Shown one piece after another: positions 33,611 through 45,504 of a stretch of 64,000 nucleotides of DNA. Both the position numbers and the translations under genes were made by a program. How positions within the stretch are numbered: the first letter of the stretch is position 1; every line of letters starts with the position of its first letter. The DNA is from Aporrectodea caliginosa. Its lineage: Eukaryota > Annelida > Clitellata > Crassiclitellata > Lumbricidae. The notes beneath the pieces were generated by a model. The model ran no database searches. It worked only from the letters and a program-made list of their open reading frames with translations, and was not told the origin of the DNA. The stretch lies in NCBI GenBank assembly GCA_020284085.1, contig JACEVL010000694.1:1-64000 (forward strand). The letters are read 5' to 3'.

Positions 33611-34325
33611 CGATCGATAGCGAACACAATATGATGATAAAGAATAATTAACTCGTCCTTCAGAGAACGGTTGCTATATATATATACTATCTGGCGTCTG
33701 GGTAATACATCTATTGGCGTGGCAATAATAACATGATGCACAAGTGACACATTGGCGAAGGATTTTCGAAAATTTGAAAGAGTAATATTTTTTATCGCAT
33801 TTTTATATCATTGTTATTTTTGGTCGAAATGTTGAGAAAAAGTTGATGCTGTTTCTCGTTGGATTGTTATCATAAATGGAAGAAGAAACGAGGAGTAATG
33901 ATACTGAGCATACATCATACTGGGAAAGTGACAACTTCAGTGAAATTGAACAGACATAGGAGAACCTGCATGGAAGCCAGGTTCCATCCTCACATAGAAC
34001 ATCAAGACGCGTGGAGTCGACCGAAGCGACCAACTGACATCCTACTACTCTCCTCTTCGAAAAACACTAAATTGTTATCGGAAGATCGTTCTACGCTTCT
34101 TTGACCTACCACTCACAAATGCATAATAATAATAATGATGATGATATTAATAAATAATAATATTAGGATGCTGCTTGAATGTAGAGAGTATTGAGCTTGA
34201 GTTGATTGACACCCATTCTCAAAACCAGCCCCAGCCATCTAACCCTCTAGGCAACTGACTCAGACCAACCCTCTGTCACTCACCTTCTATCAACTGCTAA
34301 GGTTAACCAAACCCCAGTAACATAC

Positions 34326-34504
34326 CCACTCTCGACAAGTATCTTCAACGCCTCCACGTGACCCAGCGCAGCTGTTCCCATGGCCGGGGTCATGTCCTTG
34401 TCATCCGATCGATCATAGTCCTTCCAAGTGCCCTCCCTCACTCAGGGCTCTCTTAGGCTATCTCTCGTTCGAGCAACATCGTGGAATCTCTCCGCTGATG
34501 ACAT
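34326..34504 (-). pseudogene. Sans-like exon 1, copy B (broken)
   Basis: The minus strand starts MSSAERFHDVARTRDS. A short duplication near 34,440 (CCCTGAGTGAGGG) causes a stop and frameshift, then it continues GTWKDYDRSDDKDMTPAM and LGHVEALKILVES. The exon ends with GG followed by a good donor GTATGT at 34,325, leaving two bases of the last codon. That phase fits the acceptor of exon 2 at 46,987. The upstream flank has the same AACTAGG, CAACATTTTTCAT and GACA order as copies A and C. Confidence 0.7.
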
Positions 34505-34769
34505 TACATCGAAAGGAAACTGTAAGGTAAAAACCAGTTTACACTGTAATAAAAAACTAGGTAGCGAATATTTAAAACCAAGCGTTCAAGGGAAAGGAAA
34601 AATTCAACATTTTTCATATGCATAAAAATACCACAGGTGTACATAAACACAGGTGCACACAGACAGACAGACAAACAAATAAACATACAGTATGGGCAGA
34701 CAGACAGACTGGGATGGAAGCAGATCTGTTAACACACAAGCAGGCATTAAGACAGAAACCCAACGCTGA

Positions 34770-34975
34770 TTCCTCCTCTTCCTCTTATCTCTCTCTCTTC
34801 GCTCCAAATCCTAAACACCTGTCTGACCTTTTGGGCCTTCACCTGGTTCAGATTAAATACCAGTCCATCAATGTTGTTTTGACTGAGCGCCTGTAAATGA
34901 GGTCGAAACAGAACTTGTAAGGGCGGGCGCTGTATAAATCTGGTGAGGCAAAGAGACGTCAACGGGATTGTCAGC
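34770..34975 (+). repeat. LINE-like 3' end leading into module C
   Basis: GATTCCTCCTCTTCCTC, TGTTTTGACTGAGCGCCTG, GCGCTGTATAAATCTGG, then GACGTCAACGGGATTGTC. Module C is cut here by a SINE-3 insertion and resumes at 35,239. Confidence 0.65.
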
Positions 34976-35172
34976 CGATAGCGCATTGGATAACATCTGG
35001 CGTAGAGAGCGAGAGGTACCGAGTTCGAGTCCCGTAGGGCGGATATGCTTTGTAGGCTGCTATTAGCGCCGTTGTATTGCAGGCTGTCTGTTCTGTTAGT
35101 AGCTAAGATTTAAATTGCATAACATGTAAATGTACAGCGCAGTGCGTTTGTCAGGCGCTTAATAAGAAAAGA

Positions 35173-35239
<67 letters not shown>
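34976..35239 (+). mobile_element. SINE-3 inserted within a module C copy
   Basis: Head GATAGCGCATTGGATAACATC, B-box-like GAGTTCGAGTCCC, body CTTTGTAGGCTGCTATTAGC, then GCGCTTAATAAGAAAAGAA and a (TTA)n tail at 35,174-35,239. Immediately after, AAGATGTCGCTGAACAATGG resumes the interrupted module C. Confidence 0.85.
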
Positions 35240-35240
<1 letters not shown>

Positions 35241-35370
35241 GATGTCGCTGAACAATGGATTATGCTTTGGTCTCATTGGACACCTTTGAAAAGCTCCCAA
35301 CCGTCGATATAAATTCAACCATTGCGATTTATCGCTATATTCAAGGCTACTACACAGTGTCGTTAAACAG
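35239..35370 (-). repeat. Module C, second part after SINE-3
   Basis: AAGATGTCGCTGAACAATGG, ATTGGACACCTTTGAAAAGC and ATATAAATTCAACCATTGCG. Confidence 0.75.
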
Positions 35371-35986
35371 GAATACCTACATGTACCTGCCTATCGCTAT
35401 ATCTCTAACTAGCATTATCGATATGTTGAAACCAGCCTGAAACAACAAAGCCGAGCTCCAGGAAGATAGCTGAACGGGGAAGGAAGAGTAAACGTCATCA
35501 ACATGGTCTTAAGCGCAGGGAAATCCTATATAGGCCTACCTCCCTCATCCTGCATGGCAGGGACAAGAGGTCAAGGAACAGCTGGCAGCAATCCCCAACT
35601 CTAAGAATGAACTGTAATTATGAAAACAGTAGCTAACAGTCGAGAACTATAATTGTATTATGCTGTTAGAGACAAACATTTTATATCTTGTATACTGTGT
35701 AGGAGGGCCATCAACTTAGTCATGAGTGCTCCGCAAACTCCAGTAAACATCAACATCGCCAGATCCATCAGCCCACCAAAAGTATCGATACTACTTTATG
35801 GCGGGTAGCCCTATGCCAAACCCGTCCATTGAATCCTCTAAACCACACCCTATTCACTTAACTCCGCTAAACAACCAACTATGAACAAACACCAGTCACC
35901 CCTCCAAGTTACTAATCCTAAATCAAACCTCTGTCACTCACCCTCCACCAGCCACTAACTCTTAACAAATTCCTCTAGTAACTTAT

Positions 35987-36156
35987 CCCTTCTCAACAAG
36001 TACCTTCAACGCCTCCACGTGACCCGATGCATCTGCCCACATGACCGGGGTCATGCTCTTGTCGTCCGATCGGTCATAGTCTTTACCAGTACCCTCCCTT
36101 AGGGCTCTCGTATCTCCATTTCTAGCAGCATCGTGGAATTTCTTCGCTGATGACAT
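35987..36156 (-). pseudogene. Sans-like exon 1, copy C (open frame, damaged donor)
   Basis: The minus strand from the conserved ATG at 36,156 reads MSSAKKFHDAARNGDTRALR, then DYDRSDDKSMTPVMWADASG and HVEALKVLVEKG, without a stop. This resembles the N-terminus of USH1G/ANKS4B: a short helix then the first ankyrin repeat, including the TP..WA and GH.E.L pattern. An upstream in-frame ATG adds three residues. The splice donor is damaged: GGGATAAGT stands where copies A and B have a GT. The protein family is a scaffold with ankyrin repeats and a SAM domain acting at actin-rich protrusions. As it stands this exon cannot splice normally, so I call it a pseudogene. Confidence 0.65.
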
Positions 36157-36394
36157 TACAGTCAAAAGCTGCTTTACAGTGTAATTTAAAAAAACTAGGT
36201 TAATCTATGTAACGCAAATTTAGTCGTTCAGGGGAGAGGAAAGTTCAGCATTTCTGCATAAATAGCCTGCATACCTCAGATGTACAGACGGATAGACAGA
36301 CAGACAGACAGACAGACACACGGAAGCAGATCTATTGAAGACAAGCAGGCAAAGAGACAGTCAGAGACAATCCATTTCTAAAATACCAACCCTG

Positions 36395-36625
36395 ATTCCT
36401 CATCTTTGCCTTATCTCTCCCTTGACTCCACAACAGAACTTATTAAGGCGCTGTATAAATCTGATGAGGCAAGGCGACGTCAACGGCCTTTTAAGCCGTA
36501 AGATGTCGCTGAACAATGGATGATGCCTTGGTCTCATTAGACACCTCTAAAACGCTTTCAACCGAGTGTATAAATTCAGCGATTGGATTTAGCGCTATAT
36601 ATCTGGAAGCACCACGAAACAACAA
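36395..36625 (-). repeat. LINE-like 3' end plus module C
   Basis: GATTCCTCATCTTTGCC, GCGCTGTATAAATCTGATG, GACGTCAACGGCCTTTTAAG, TAAGATGTCGCTGAACAATGG, TTAGACACCTCTAAAACGC, ATAAATTCAGCGATTGG. A segment near 36,600-36,900 resembles 35,420-35,720 (ACAACAAAGCCGAGCT, AGCTGAACGGGGAAGGAAGA). Confidence 0.7.
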
Positions 36626-37189
36626 AGCCGAGCTACAGGAAAACAGCTGAACGGGGAAGGAAGAGTGACCTTCACTAAGCTGGTCACAGCGAAATCCTAC
36701 CTCCCTCACGCTGCATGGAAGGGACAAGGGTTGAGTGGCCAGCTCGCAGCAATCCCAAAAGCAGCTCTAAGAATGGACTATACAAAAACAGTAGCTAACA
36801 GTGGAAAACTATTGTATAATTATAATGGCGTTAGAGGCAAAAATTGTATACTTTGTATACTGTGTAAGGGGGCCATGAGTGCTCCCCAAACTTAAATTAA
36901 GCAACAGCATCGCTATATATATATATTTGTTCTAGTTGCTGTATTATGATTATAGGAACTGTGAGAACTGTTAAAAATAACTCTCTATATATATATATAT
37001 GTATACACCTGCTTTAAGTGTGATATTCACCCTAAGAAAAAAGCAGTCAACTTTCAGGGTTTATAGTTCAGTGTTTAGTTCAGTATTTGCTGCGCTCGAC
37101 TGATCGCATGCAATGGTGATTGCGTTAAGTAAAAGCAGAAGAGCGGTTCTGTATTACCTGTACTATGCCATACAAACGGTGAGAAGTGT

Positions 37190-38020
37190 TCAAAAATAAT
37201 TTCTGTCGACGTCAACGGCCTTTGTTGCCATAAAATGTTGTTCAACTCTGCATCCATAATCGCTAGAATATAAATTTTCAGAATCATAATTACAGGTTTT
37301 GTAAACTTGAAACCAATGTTATATAATTGAAGAGCTGGATTGGAAATCTCACATTAAAAATATTTGTGTGTGATAATTGCTGCAAAACAGTGTATAATTT
37401 GCCTTATGTTATCTTATGCAAGTAGCAATGACATTAGTGTTTGAACTATAATATTATGCTGCTAAACAATGAATGTTAGTGGCATTGTAAAGTACTATTT
37501 AGATGCCTTTAACTCTTTCAATTTTGTTTCAATTGGAATGTACATAATTTTTAATTGTCGTCAACGGCCTTTGTTGTCATATGACGAAGTTTAACTATAT
37601 GGTTTAGAAAAGTTTATAAGGTGAAGTCGGCTTGAAGGGCTGTGGTAGCCAAACGCATCATGCAGTTTAACACCGTTTACTACAGGTCGATTGTCTCAAT
37701 GACACTGTCCGAGCCTGTTCAGTTTTCTGGCTATTGATTCTGTTTTGACTGAGTGCCTGTGGCTAAGCTCGGTTGGTTCCATGGTTTGAAGGATGTGCAG
37801 GCACTTCTGACTATCTGTCTTTAGCGGTTTCGACCCTATTCCACCTTTTATACTTGCCTATCGATTTTGTTTTGACTGAGCTACAATGAATAATCTCGTA
37901 TTGTCCAATTTGATGTTTTGAGCGCTGAATAAATCTCGAGATTATGTTTATTCTGTAAAGGTAAATTTGATGTCAACGGCCTTGAGAGCCGTAAGATGTC
38001 GATAAACAATGGATAATGCT
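37190..38020 (-). repeat. Module C central domains and LINE-like 3' ends
   Basis: GTCGACGTCAACGGCCTTTG at about 37,205 and GTCGTCAACGGCCTTTGTTG at about 37,557. TTTTGACTGAGTGCCTGTGG at about 37,742, and GCGCTGAATAAATCTCGAGA then ATGTCAACGGCCTTGAGAG at about 37,920-37,990. 36,900-37,190 holds TA-rich filler. Confidence 0.6.
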
Positions 38021-38325
38021 CTCGGGAGCTCTTCACTTTAACCTCGGCATGCTCTGGTCGCCGATCTCTGCGCTCGGCCTCTAGAGGTGACTTCATGGTT
38101 CCGCATGCTCGCTCTGCTACTAGACAGCGTCGGGCTTTCTTGATCGTTGGTCCTTCTTTCTGGAATAGCCTCCCCTCAGACCTTCGTTCTCTCCCGCGAG
38201 ACCTCTCTGATTCTTTCTATAGACTACTTAAGACCTTCCTCTTTGACCGGGCCTGGGACGGGAGCGCCTCTGAGTAGATGTCTTGAAGGGGCGCTATATA
38301 AATTCCATATATAGGTAGATAGATA
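38020..38325 (+). mobile_element. CR1/L2-type LINE 3' end, inserted in module C
   Basis: The frame 38,095-38,277 encodes ATRQRRAFLIVGPSFWNSLP, then SFYRLLKTFLFDRAW. After the stop the 3' terminus reads GGGAGCGCCTCTGAGTAGATG and GGGGCGCTATATAAATTCC, with a (TAGA)n tail to about 38,325. Module C (ATAAACAATGGATAATGC before, GCGATTGCCTCGTAAACACC after) flanks it, so the LINE landed in C. Its terminus resembles the 3' part of SINE-1. Confidence 0.85.
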
Positions 38326-38829
38326 GATAGATTGCGATTGCCTCGTAAACACCTTTAAAACGCGTACAACCGATGCTATATATACGTCAAAAGCATTTTT
38401 TTGTTTTTTGAATGAGTCTCACAAAACAGGGAGATCTGTATACAGTTTCTGTTTTCTTCAGCAGCGACCTTTGATGCAATAAGATGGCGTGTTAATCTAA
38501 ATGTTGATTTCTTAATAAAATTAATTAAAATTTGTTAATTTCGTCGCAAGATCCCTCACTGTGCTCTCTAAACACATGGTGGATCTCAACGGCCCCATAA
38601 GAGACCGGAAGATATCGTTTAAATCTAATACTATACGAGTTAATGTTTACTTACTAAACTCTTCTGGCATGTCTCATTGAGTTTGACTGATGAGCACCTT
38701 ACCTGCCTATCGACTCTGTTTTGTTTGAGCGCCTGGCAATACCAGATCAACGTTACCGGTCCTGTAAACTGTAAGATTTCGCTAAAAATTGGAGTAAACC
38801 TAGATATCGCCATAAATATCCTGGAGGAT

Positions 38830-39175
38830 ATATTACGGCTGCAACAAGTGTTTTAAAGGTGTCTAAGACAAGCAAAGGCTTTAATTGTTTAGCGGCACCT
38901 TGTGGCCGCCAATGCCACGTACGTCGTTGGACTGACTCCAGCCGAGGGTAGATAGTTGTACTCATTCCCTATTAACAGCATTTTGCCTCCAAGTGCCATT
39001 GGGTCGACCTTACACTAACCGAAGCTCGTCGTCGTACACAGCCGATTAGTAGCACTTAGTAGTTTCAGTTTAACGACACTGTGTGATAACAAAGATCATT
39101 AGCGTCGCCCTCCTCCTTTATCTAGGCTTGGGACTGGCACTGTCAGAGAACAAACAGTGGCGGAGTTAAGCCGAT
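38830..39175 (+). repeat. Modules C and N
   Basis: AAAGGTGTCTAAGACAAGC, TTTAGCGGCACCTTGTGGC, then a clean N unit at 39,068-39,170 (GTTTAACGACACTGTGTG to AACAGTGGCGGAGTT). Confidence 0.7.
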
Positions 39176-39214
39176 TAAACGCATTTCCTATATTTATAGG
39201 TTCGGTTTAATAAT

Positions 39215-39405
39215 TTATATGTTGAGCCGATTGGTCAACCGTGCAACACGGAGAGTAGGGCCTACGGGTTCAAGTCTTTCTGTAAGATGCTTAATGTGTC
39301 GGGACCTTGAGAAAGTCCTTGCTCACAAATTCTCAGCGCCATCGATTGATGCTTGGTCATTAGACAGTGGCGCTAATTAAATGCACAGAGTAATTATTAT
39401 GATTA
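39215..39405 (+). mobile_element. SINE-2 copy with tRNA-like head
   Basis: GCCGATTGGTCAACCG and GGGTTCAAGTC form a damaged head. GGGACCTTGAGAAAGTCC, GCGCCATCGATTGATGC and GTGGCGCTAATTAAATGC form the body and LINE-like tail. Confidence 0.65.
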
Positions 39406-39659
39406 CCATACGCTCCCAAATCCAAAGGTGTCGGTAAGCAATCGACAATACATTTGACACCTTTAACACTCATTATTCCCACGAAATAAATTCAGTATCA
39501 AAACGCTTTCAGTCGCTAGTATAATTGTGGCACGGAGCGCCCTCGTAGATCGATAAGTTTGAAGTCAGCGGCCCTTGGTGGACCCAAATTGGTGACAAAG
39601 AACGGAAAGAAGGTCTATTATTGGATTGTGGAGGTTACTAAATGTTTAATATTAATAGT

Positions 39660-40040
39660 TATTATAAATAAAAGGATGGAGTTTTAAGTTTGAATGTAGG
39701 CTACTGATGGATTATCGCAGGATTGGATAGATTAAAATCGGAGGTTTTGAAGAAGATAATCTGAATTTCTGGCAGGAATTCTTGAAGGCGATAGTCTGAG
39801 AGGTAACAGACGGTGGAGCAATGAATATGCGAGGCTTTAATTTAAATTAAATTTTAATTGAAATCGCAAAATTACTAATTGGTTAGTAACTGCATTGTTT
39901 ACAGCACAAGGCATCGAGCGATGGCGCTCCAAAACCCAGCTGTAATCAGATCAATATGGAGAAGAAGAGTTGTATTTTATCAGGACACTTAACATAGTGC
40001 CTTTTTAAGTACATCTCACAAAGCGCTTTCTCTCCGCCAG
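39660..40040 (+). repeat. Repeat paired with 5.83-6.15 kb
   Basis: AAAAGGATGGAGTTTTAAG, GGTAACAGACGGTGGAGC, ATTGAAATCGCAAAATTACTA, GGCATCGAGCGATGGCGC, TCAGGACACTTAACATAG. Longer than the 5.9-kb copy by an insertion near 39,690-39,800. Confidence 0.6.
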
Positions 40041-40174
40041 CCTATATAATGTCAAAGGCACCACACTATTATTGTAGGCAGTTTATCTGTTGTGTAGAGG
40101 CATTTCGTGGCCTCAAATGACCGTGACCTTCGAACTTACCCTAGAATTATAGAGTAACAGTGTCACTAATATTG

Positions 40175-40265
40175 CGATTGGATCGGATCCACAGTTTAAC
40201 GGCAGCTTATGACAACAAAGGCCGTTTCCGCCGACAAAGATTAGTTTTGGCATATTACAGCTCTT
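40175..40265 (-). mobile_element. Mini-element copy
   Basis: TTGGATCGGATCCACAG, AACGGCAGCTTATGACAAC, then TTACAGCTCTTATTAG. TAATATT before and TAATATA after may be a degraded target duplication. Confidence 0.6.
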
Positions 40266-40623
40266 ATTAGTAATATAATAGAGCAGAAATCTCTGTGCAT
40301 GCGTGGGCGGGAGGGAGGGCGAGAGGGAGGGAGGGACGCACAGTTGTTGGAGAGGCAGAGGACGGACTGTGGAGGCTGGAGATACGGAATGGGACCAGCG
40401 TCTGTGAGTGGAACTAAGTAGCCTACATCTAGATTCTAAGCGAAACTAATTATCAATGAAAATTATAATCATAAAAAAATATGAAGCCGAAATTATTTGA
40501 TCATTTTAATCTAATCATATTATCTATTTTGAGCTGGTTTATGTATAATCTAGTCTTTAGTATTCTAATCATGTAATCAAATCATCTCATCTAATCATTC
40601 TCTAATATAACTATTATATATGC

Positions 40624-40715
40624 CGAATAGCGCATTGGATAACACACCGGCATAGAGAGCGAGAGTTACCGAGATCGAGGTCCGTAGGCGGACATGCTTT
40701 GTAGGCTGCAATTAA
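40624..40715 (+). mobile_element. SINE-3 head fragment
   Basis: GAATAGCGCATTGGATAACAC, GAGAGTTACCGAGATCGAGG and GCTTTGTAGGCTGCAATTAA. The 3' half is missing. Confidence 0.7.
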
Positions 40716-40819
40716 ATATCTTATCATCTAATCTAAGCATTATGTAACGTATTCATATAACTTAATTTAGTCTTTTCAAATCCTGTCTTAACTATTCATT
40801 CAGTTTCATCCGATCTAGT

Positions 40820-41053
40820 GGGGCGCGGTGGTATAGGGGTATGTTCGGTGCCTTGCAGCTGGAGTGGGTTGCGGGTTCGAATCCACCTCAAAGCCGCTGC
40901 GTAGGGACCCTGGGCAAGTCCTTCACTCGCAATTGCTCATGCGCTTCCGCGTGAAACTCCGATTCAGTGTCCACGCTGTAGTCGGGAGCGCCTCTGAATG
41001 GGAAATCTGGCAGGGGCGCTATAACAAGTGTTCAAATACAATACAATACAATA
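40820..41053 (+). mobile_element. SINE-1 copy
   Basis: GGGGCGCGGTGGTATAGGGG, GGGTTCGAATCC, GAGCGCCTCTGAATGGG, GGGGCGCTATAACAAGTG and a short (AATAC)n tail. Confidence 0.85.
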
Positions 41054-41239
41054 GTGTATTTAGATATAATCTTTAATAATAATAATAATAATCGAATCTC
41101 CTTAATTTAATCATCATCTCCTCTTGTCTAATCTAATCTCTTCCTATGACCTAATCAAATCTGATCATCTAATCTCGTCTCATTTCTTATGATCTAAATC
41201 TAATCATTGTCCTCTGGAGAAAACGCGTTGAAATCTGAT

Positions 41240-41415
41240 CTGATTATTATGCATTTATTAAGCACCACTATCTAAATGACGAAGCATCAATCGATGGCGC
41301 TGAGCAATACGTCAAGAGATCTCTTCCACAACTCGCCGATAGATGGAGACACTGCTTGATCAGTTTCTGTCGAAGGAATAGTGGCGCTTAATAAATGCAC
41401 AAATATGTCATAAAT
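41240..41415. mobile_element. SINE-2 tails in inverted arrangement
   Basis: A minus tail (GCATTTATTAAGCACCAC, GCATCAATCGATGGCGC) is followed within 60 bp by a plus tail (GTGGCGCTTAATAAATGC). The heads are lost. Confidence 0.55.
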
Positions 41416-41690
41416 TATCATCGCCCGCTAATCATAGGTACTCGGTAAGCAATAGATAATACAGTGCTCCATTAAACACCTTTATCACGTAACCTTTTGA
41501 TGCTATAAATACAGGAAATACGTCTAAACGCTAGAATTCCACTACGTTCCGGTTTATCAGAGATTAATTAAAATTCAATTATCGATCAATTTAATACAAA
41601 ATTGGTGCAATAAAAATGGTTTTAGAATATCTATGAATAAAACGACTGCAGTCCTCTTTTCAAAGAGAAATAAATTATCAAGGATTACTG

Positions 41691-42058
41691 GCGCCCCGGG
41701 TTCGCTTCCCGGTCGGTCGGTTTATCTGAGATTAATTTATCGGATCTTTACTGCGGGTGGCTCGGTCGCATTATAAACGTGGAGTACAATACAACACAAT
41801 ACAACACAACACAATATACTGGGGCGCGGTGGTATAGGGGTATGTTCGGTGCCTTGCAGCTGGAGGGTTGCGGGTTCGAATCCACCTCAAAGTCGCCGCG
41901 TAGGGACCCTGGGCAAGTCCTTCACTCGCAATAATTATTGCTCATGCGCTTCGGCGTGAAACTCCGATTCAGCGTTCGCGCAGTAGTCGGGAGCGCCTCT
42001 GAATGGGAAATCTGGTAGAGGCGCTATAACAAGTGTTCAAATACAATACAATATAATA
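41691..42058 (+). mobile_element. Composite SINE (SINE-5 plus SINE-1)
   Basis: 41,691-41,820 carries GCGCCCCGGGTTCGCTTCCC (B-box-like), ATCTGAGATTAATTTATCGG, GGGTGGCTCGGTCGCATT and an (ACAAT)n linker. A complete SINE-1 follows at 41,821-42,058. Exactly the same order, with the same 5' boundary at GCGCC, occurs inverted at 59,970-60,324. Confidence 0.8.
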
Positions 42059-42099
42059 CTATTGATAACTTGTCTCAGTAAATCTGACCGAACCTGATC

Positions 42100-43330
42100 A
42101 CTTTGCCTGTCTATTGATTCTGTTTTGACTGAGCGCCTGTGAATAAGCTCGTGTCAGGGACTGAATAACGGTTTGTTCTGTGGTTTGAAGGGTTTGCATG
42201 CACATCTGTTTTATCCGTCTCCTGATGTTTTGACAATATTTTGACCTTTTATACCTGTTTAACGATTTTGTTTTGACTGAGCTCCTATTAATAAACTCTT
42301 CCCCGCGACTTAGTTTAATTTGGGCGCTGTATGGATCTCGAGATAATGTTTATTTTTGTAAGGTGGATTCAAGTTCAACGGCTTTGAAAGCCCTAAGATG
42401 ACGCTAGACACGGGAAAAAAGATTGTTTCGTTAAACACCTCTTTAAAACCTGTAACTGATGTTATTTATACGCCAAACGTAAATTTTATTCAACTGAATG
42501 ACAACTGAGATTTTGACAACGTAGGATTGAAAAGTAGCGATTGTAGAGCAAACTGAATTAAACTGGCGATAACGTGAATCTAATGAATTTATAAGATCAA
42601 TCAAAGTCGTTTTAAACGTGTCAAAGGAGAACATCGCATTGTTCAACGTTCAACGCCATCTAGCGACTCCCTGAACCGCTGCCGTTGATCCTAACTTACC
42701 TCACACGATTCTCGGACACGATATTGATAAAATGTCCAATATGACAAGAATGTTTTTATAATTTATTTCTTATGGTAATTTAATTAGCGACACTCCATTA
42801 GAATGAGAGGCGTCTCCATGCCAGCCATAGCGATTTAAAAGTAATTAAAAACAGATACATGTGGTTTGTTTAGAAACCCTAATGTTTAGAAACCCTAATG
42901 TTTCAGTTTGCAGTCTTCCCACGCTAACCATTACACCATAGGTCACCCTGGTCACAACGTAAATCAGATGTCAATACCCCACAATAATCGAATGGCACCC
43001 AACTGGTAGATTCGGAGGATAGTATCGATTGTTTTAGGGCAAGCGTTGTGGATTCCAGGTCCGTTTACATCGATTTCACTTCACTCTACACTTGACTCAC
43101 TTCATTTTTTAAGCGATCAAACTATGGTGGTGGTTTTTCTGTTTAACGACCTGCTGTGCCGTAACAAAGACCATTAGCGTCGCCCTCCTCCTTATTCCAG
43201 TCTTGGGACTGGCAGTGGCTGGCACTAAGCACGTTTGTGCAATGCACGGACGTCCAGTGGCGGAGTTCGATCTAACGATCAAGCCGTTAAATAATTCGTA
43301 ATGCGATATCATTTGGACACCTTAAAAACG
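42100..43330. repeat. LINE-like 3' ends, modules C and N
   Basis: GATTCTGTTTTGACTGAGCG at about 42,116, GATTTTGTTTTGACTGAGC at about 42,263, minus C at about 42,430, plus C at about 42,615 (GTTCAACGCCATCTAGCG), module N at 43,140-43,275, minus C at about 43,317. Confidence 0.6.
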
Positions 43331-43334
43331 TCTT

Positions 43335-44095
43335 TAATTTACAGCATAAAGGTGTCAGATTTGTATCTACCTAACTAAAATTATGTAGAGATTATTAATA
43401 AATAGTGTAAATATTATCTGAAAATACTCTCTGCAGGTAATAAGTGTAACTACATAACTTAGATAACGGCAATAAATATTGACTAATGCGGCTGGATAAC
43501 GGTTGCTGGAGTAGAACATCATAACTTGCTTCAGAATAATGGTCTATGATTATAGCAATTTAATTGGTTTGTTTATGGTGATAAATGTATGGGTTTCTAA
43601 TTTGAATGTGTTTTTTTATTGGATGGAACTGATGCTTAACAATGTTTTTAATATTCTTGGTCTTTAGTTATTACTTAAAACTAGTTTGGAAATATTTATG
43701 TAAAGGATTCATTTTGAGTTAATTGTAATTGATAAAATCAACATTTAATAATATTGATGCATTGATTGTCATGTTGATATTGATTATTGAATCTGTTTGT
43801 ACTATTCCTGATGGACTAAGAATATTGAACATTGATTGATTGTAAATGTAAAATTGATAGACTGATGTTAATTTAGAGAGATAGATGTGATGCTCTGCAA
43901 ATATTGTAATTAAGAATAAGAATTAGATTAAAATTGAATAAGAAAACAGTTATTAATAGATCCTATATGGCCGCCAAAAAAATTAATGAAAAGCCTGTAC
44001 GGCTAGAAGATTAATTTTGTTTCTTTTAATATCAAAAAAAGAAGGGAAAAAGGAGAAAAAGAACAACCACCTGTCAAATTTCATCGTTGCAATTT
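43335..44095. other. AT-rich stretch with no recognisable feature
   Basis: Strongly AT-rich, with many TTGATTGA/AATATTG-type words. No module C or N and no ORF worth naming. This is the longest stretch outside hAT interiors lacking known repeats. Confidence 0.6.
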
Positions 44096-44310
44096 CCTGT
44101 CAGAAAAGAAGCAAAGACAAGAAAAGAGAAAGAATTCTGATGAAAAACACTATTCGAAAATGAACTTAAATATGTCAAAAACTTTAAAGTCGTCAATATC
44201 CTATCAGAAATAGAATCCAAGACGGAAAAAGATAAAGAAAACTGGTGAAAACACTAAACGAAAATGAACTGAAATGCATCAAAAACTTTAAAGACGTCAA
44301 CGGCCTTTGT
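44096..44310 (+). repeat. ~105-bp tandem duplication
   Basis: CCTGTCAGAAAAGAAGCAAAG ... TCAAAAACTTTAAAGTCGTC is followed by CCTATCAGAAATAGAATCC ... TCAAAAACTTTAAAGACGTC. The second unit runs into the module C core (GACGTCAACGGCCTTTGTTG). Confidence 0.7.
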
Positions 44311-44509
44311 TGCTAAAAGATGTCATTAAACATTGGATAAATAAATAAATACCTAACGATCTAATAGTATAGCTACTGATTGGTAGTAGTAGTTTCAGTT
44401 AAAAGACACTGTGCGATAACAAAGATCAATATTATTATAGGCTTAACTCACTTCATTTATTGTTAGCGATGTAAAGATGCGGCGCTTCGAGCAAATTTAT
44501 ATTGTCAGT

Positions 44510-44700
44510 CGGAGACCTATTAAAGGTGTCCAAAAGGCATCGCAATATGAATGATCTAACGGCATCCAGCGACCTGCTGAGGCATTTAAGTCGACCCTGT
44601 TTACGCGGATTAAAGAGGGTCATTGCCTTTTCGAGGGTCTAAAGAGGCGCTACATAAGTGGCGGATACATTTCTTAACTGAAGGTTTCCTATCAGAATAC
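44510..44700 (+). repeat. Module C segment paired with 0.4-0.6 kb
   Basis: AAAGGTGTCCAAAAGGCATCG, CAGCGACCTGCTGAGG, TTACGCGGATTAAAGAGGG, AAGTGGCGGATACATTTC. Confidence 0.6.
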
Positions 44701-45110
44701 AAAGGTCATACATACATGCATTCATATGCAAGTACGTGCGCACACATACATACGAACGCACAGACGTACAAACAGATATACATACACATATAATTATATG
44801 GATAAACATATGCATATAGAGAAACACATGCATACAGACATATGCATACATTCATTGAAAGATGCACGCATATGCAGATGTATACATAGATGCACTCACA
44901 TACATACATACATACACACGCATACACAAATGCGTACATACACACATACATGTATGCATACAAACATACATTCATATGCAGATACATAAATCAAGATGCA
45001 TACATGCATACATATACACATACGTAGGCTACCCACACATACACGCAAACATACAGACACGTGCATACAAACACAGATACACATGCAGATGACAGCATAT
45101 ACAGTAGCTA
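44700..45110. repeat. Degenerate (CATA)n/(ACAC)n tract
   Basis: Tetranucleotide repeat with frequent substitutions. It abuts the 3' end of the RTE-like LINE on the minus strand, so it may have grown from that element's tail. Long Tyr/Met/Cys or Thr/His/Ile frames here are artefacts. Confidence 0.85.
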
Positions 45111-45139
45111 TTTACCTTACCTCATACACACGTATACAT

Positions 45140-45400
45140 AGCTTGTTACCTTGTGCTGTCAGTTCCTTGAACTCTAGCGACCATCATGATCAAGCCTCTC
45201 CATTTCCTTCTGTCCGCCGTCGCATCTCTCAGTTCTGCCAAATTCATTCCAGTTGTTTCATGTATTTCGTCCATCCACTTTTTCCTTGGTCGTCCTTGTT
45301 TTCTCCTTCCCTCTCCATATGCTAACATCATTTTCTTTTCCAATCCATCTGATCGCATGACATGACCAAAGAACCTCAACTTTGCTCTTAGCACTGTTTG
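45140..45400 (-). mobile_element. RTE-like LINE, C-terminal fragment
   Basis: The minus strand encodes LRAKLRFFGHVMRSDGLEKK, then GRPRKKWMDEIHETTGMN and ELRDATADRRKWRGL. This is the conserved tail RR..WFGHV..R / RGRP..RW / DR..WR of RTE-like endonuclease-RT proteins. The catalytic domains lie beyond the truncation. Confidence 0.8.
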
Positions 45401-45504
45401 TTGTAGTGTCTCTTCCTTCTCAATTTCCGATGCTCATGCGCACCCAATCGTTGATCCAAGGCCGTTTACGTATAGTATTACATAGAAACATAAAATCATC
45501 TATC

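Noticed and set aside
38670..38760. Hammerhead ribozyme suggested by CTGATGAG
   Set aside because: No matching GAAA-type core strand or closing stems nearby.
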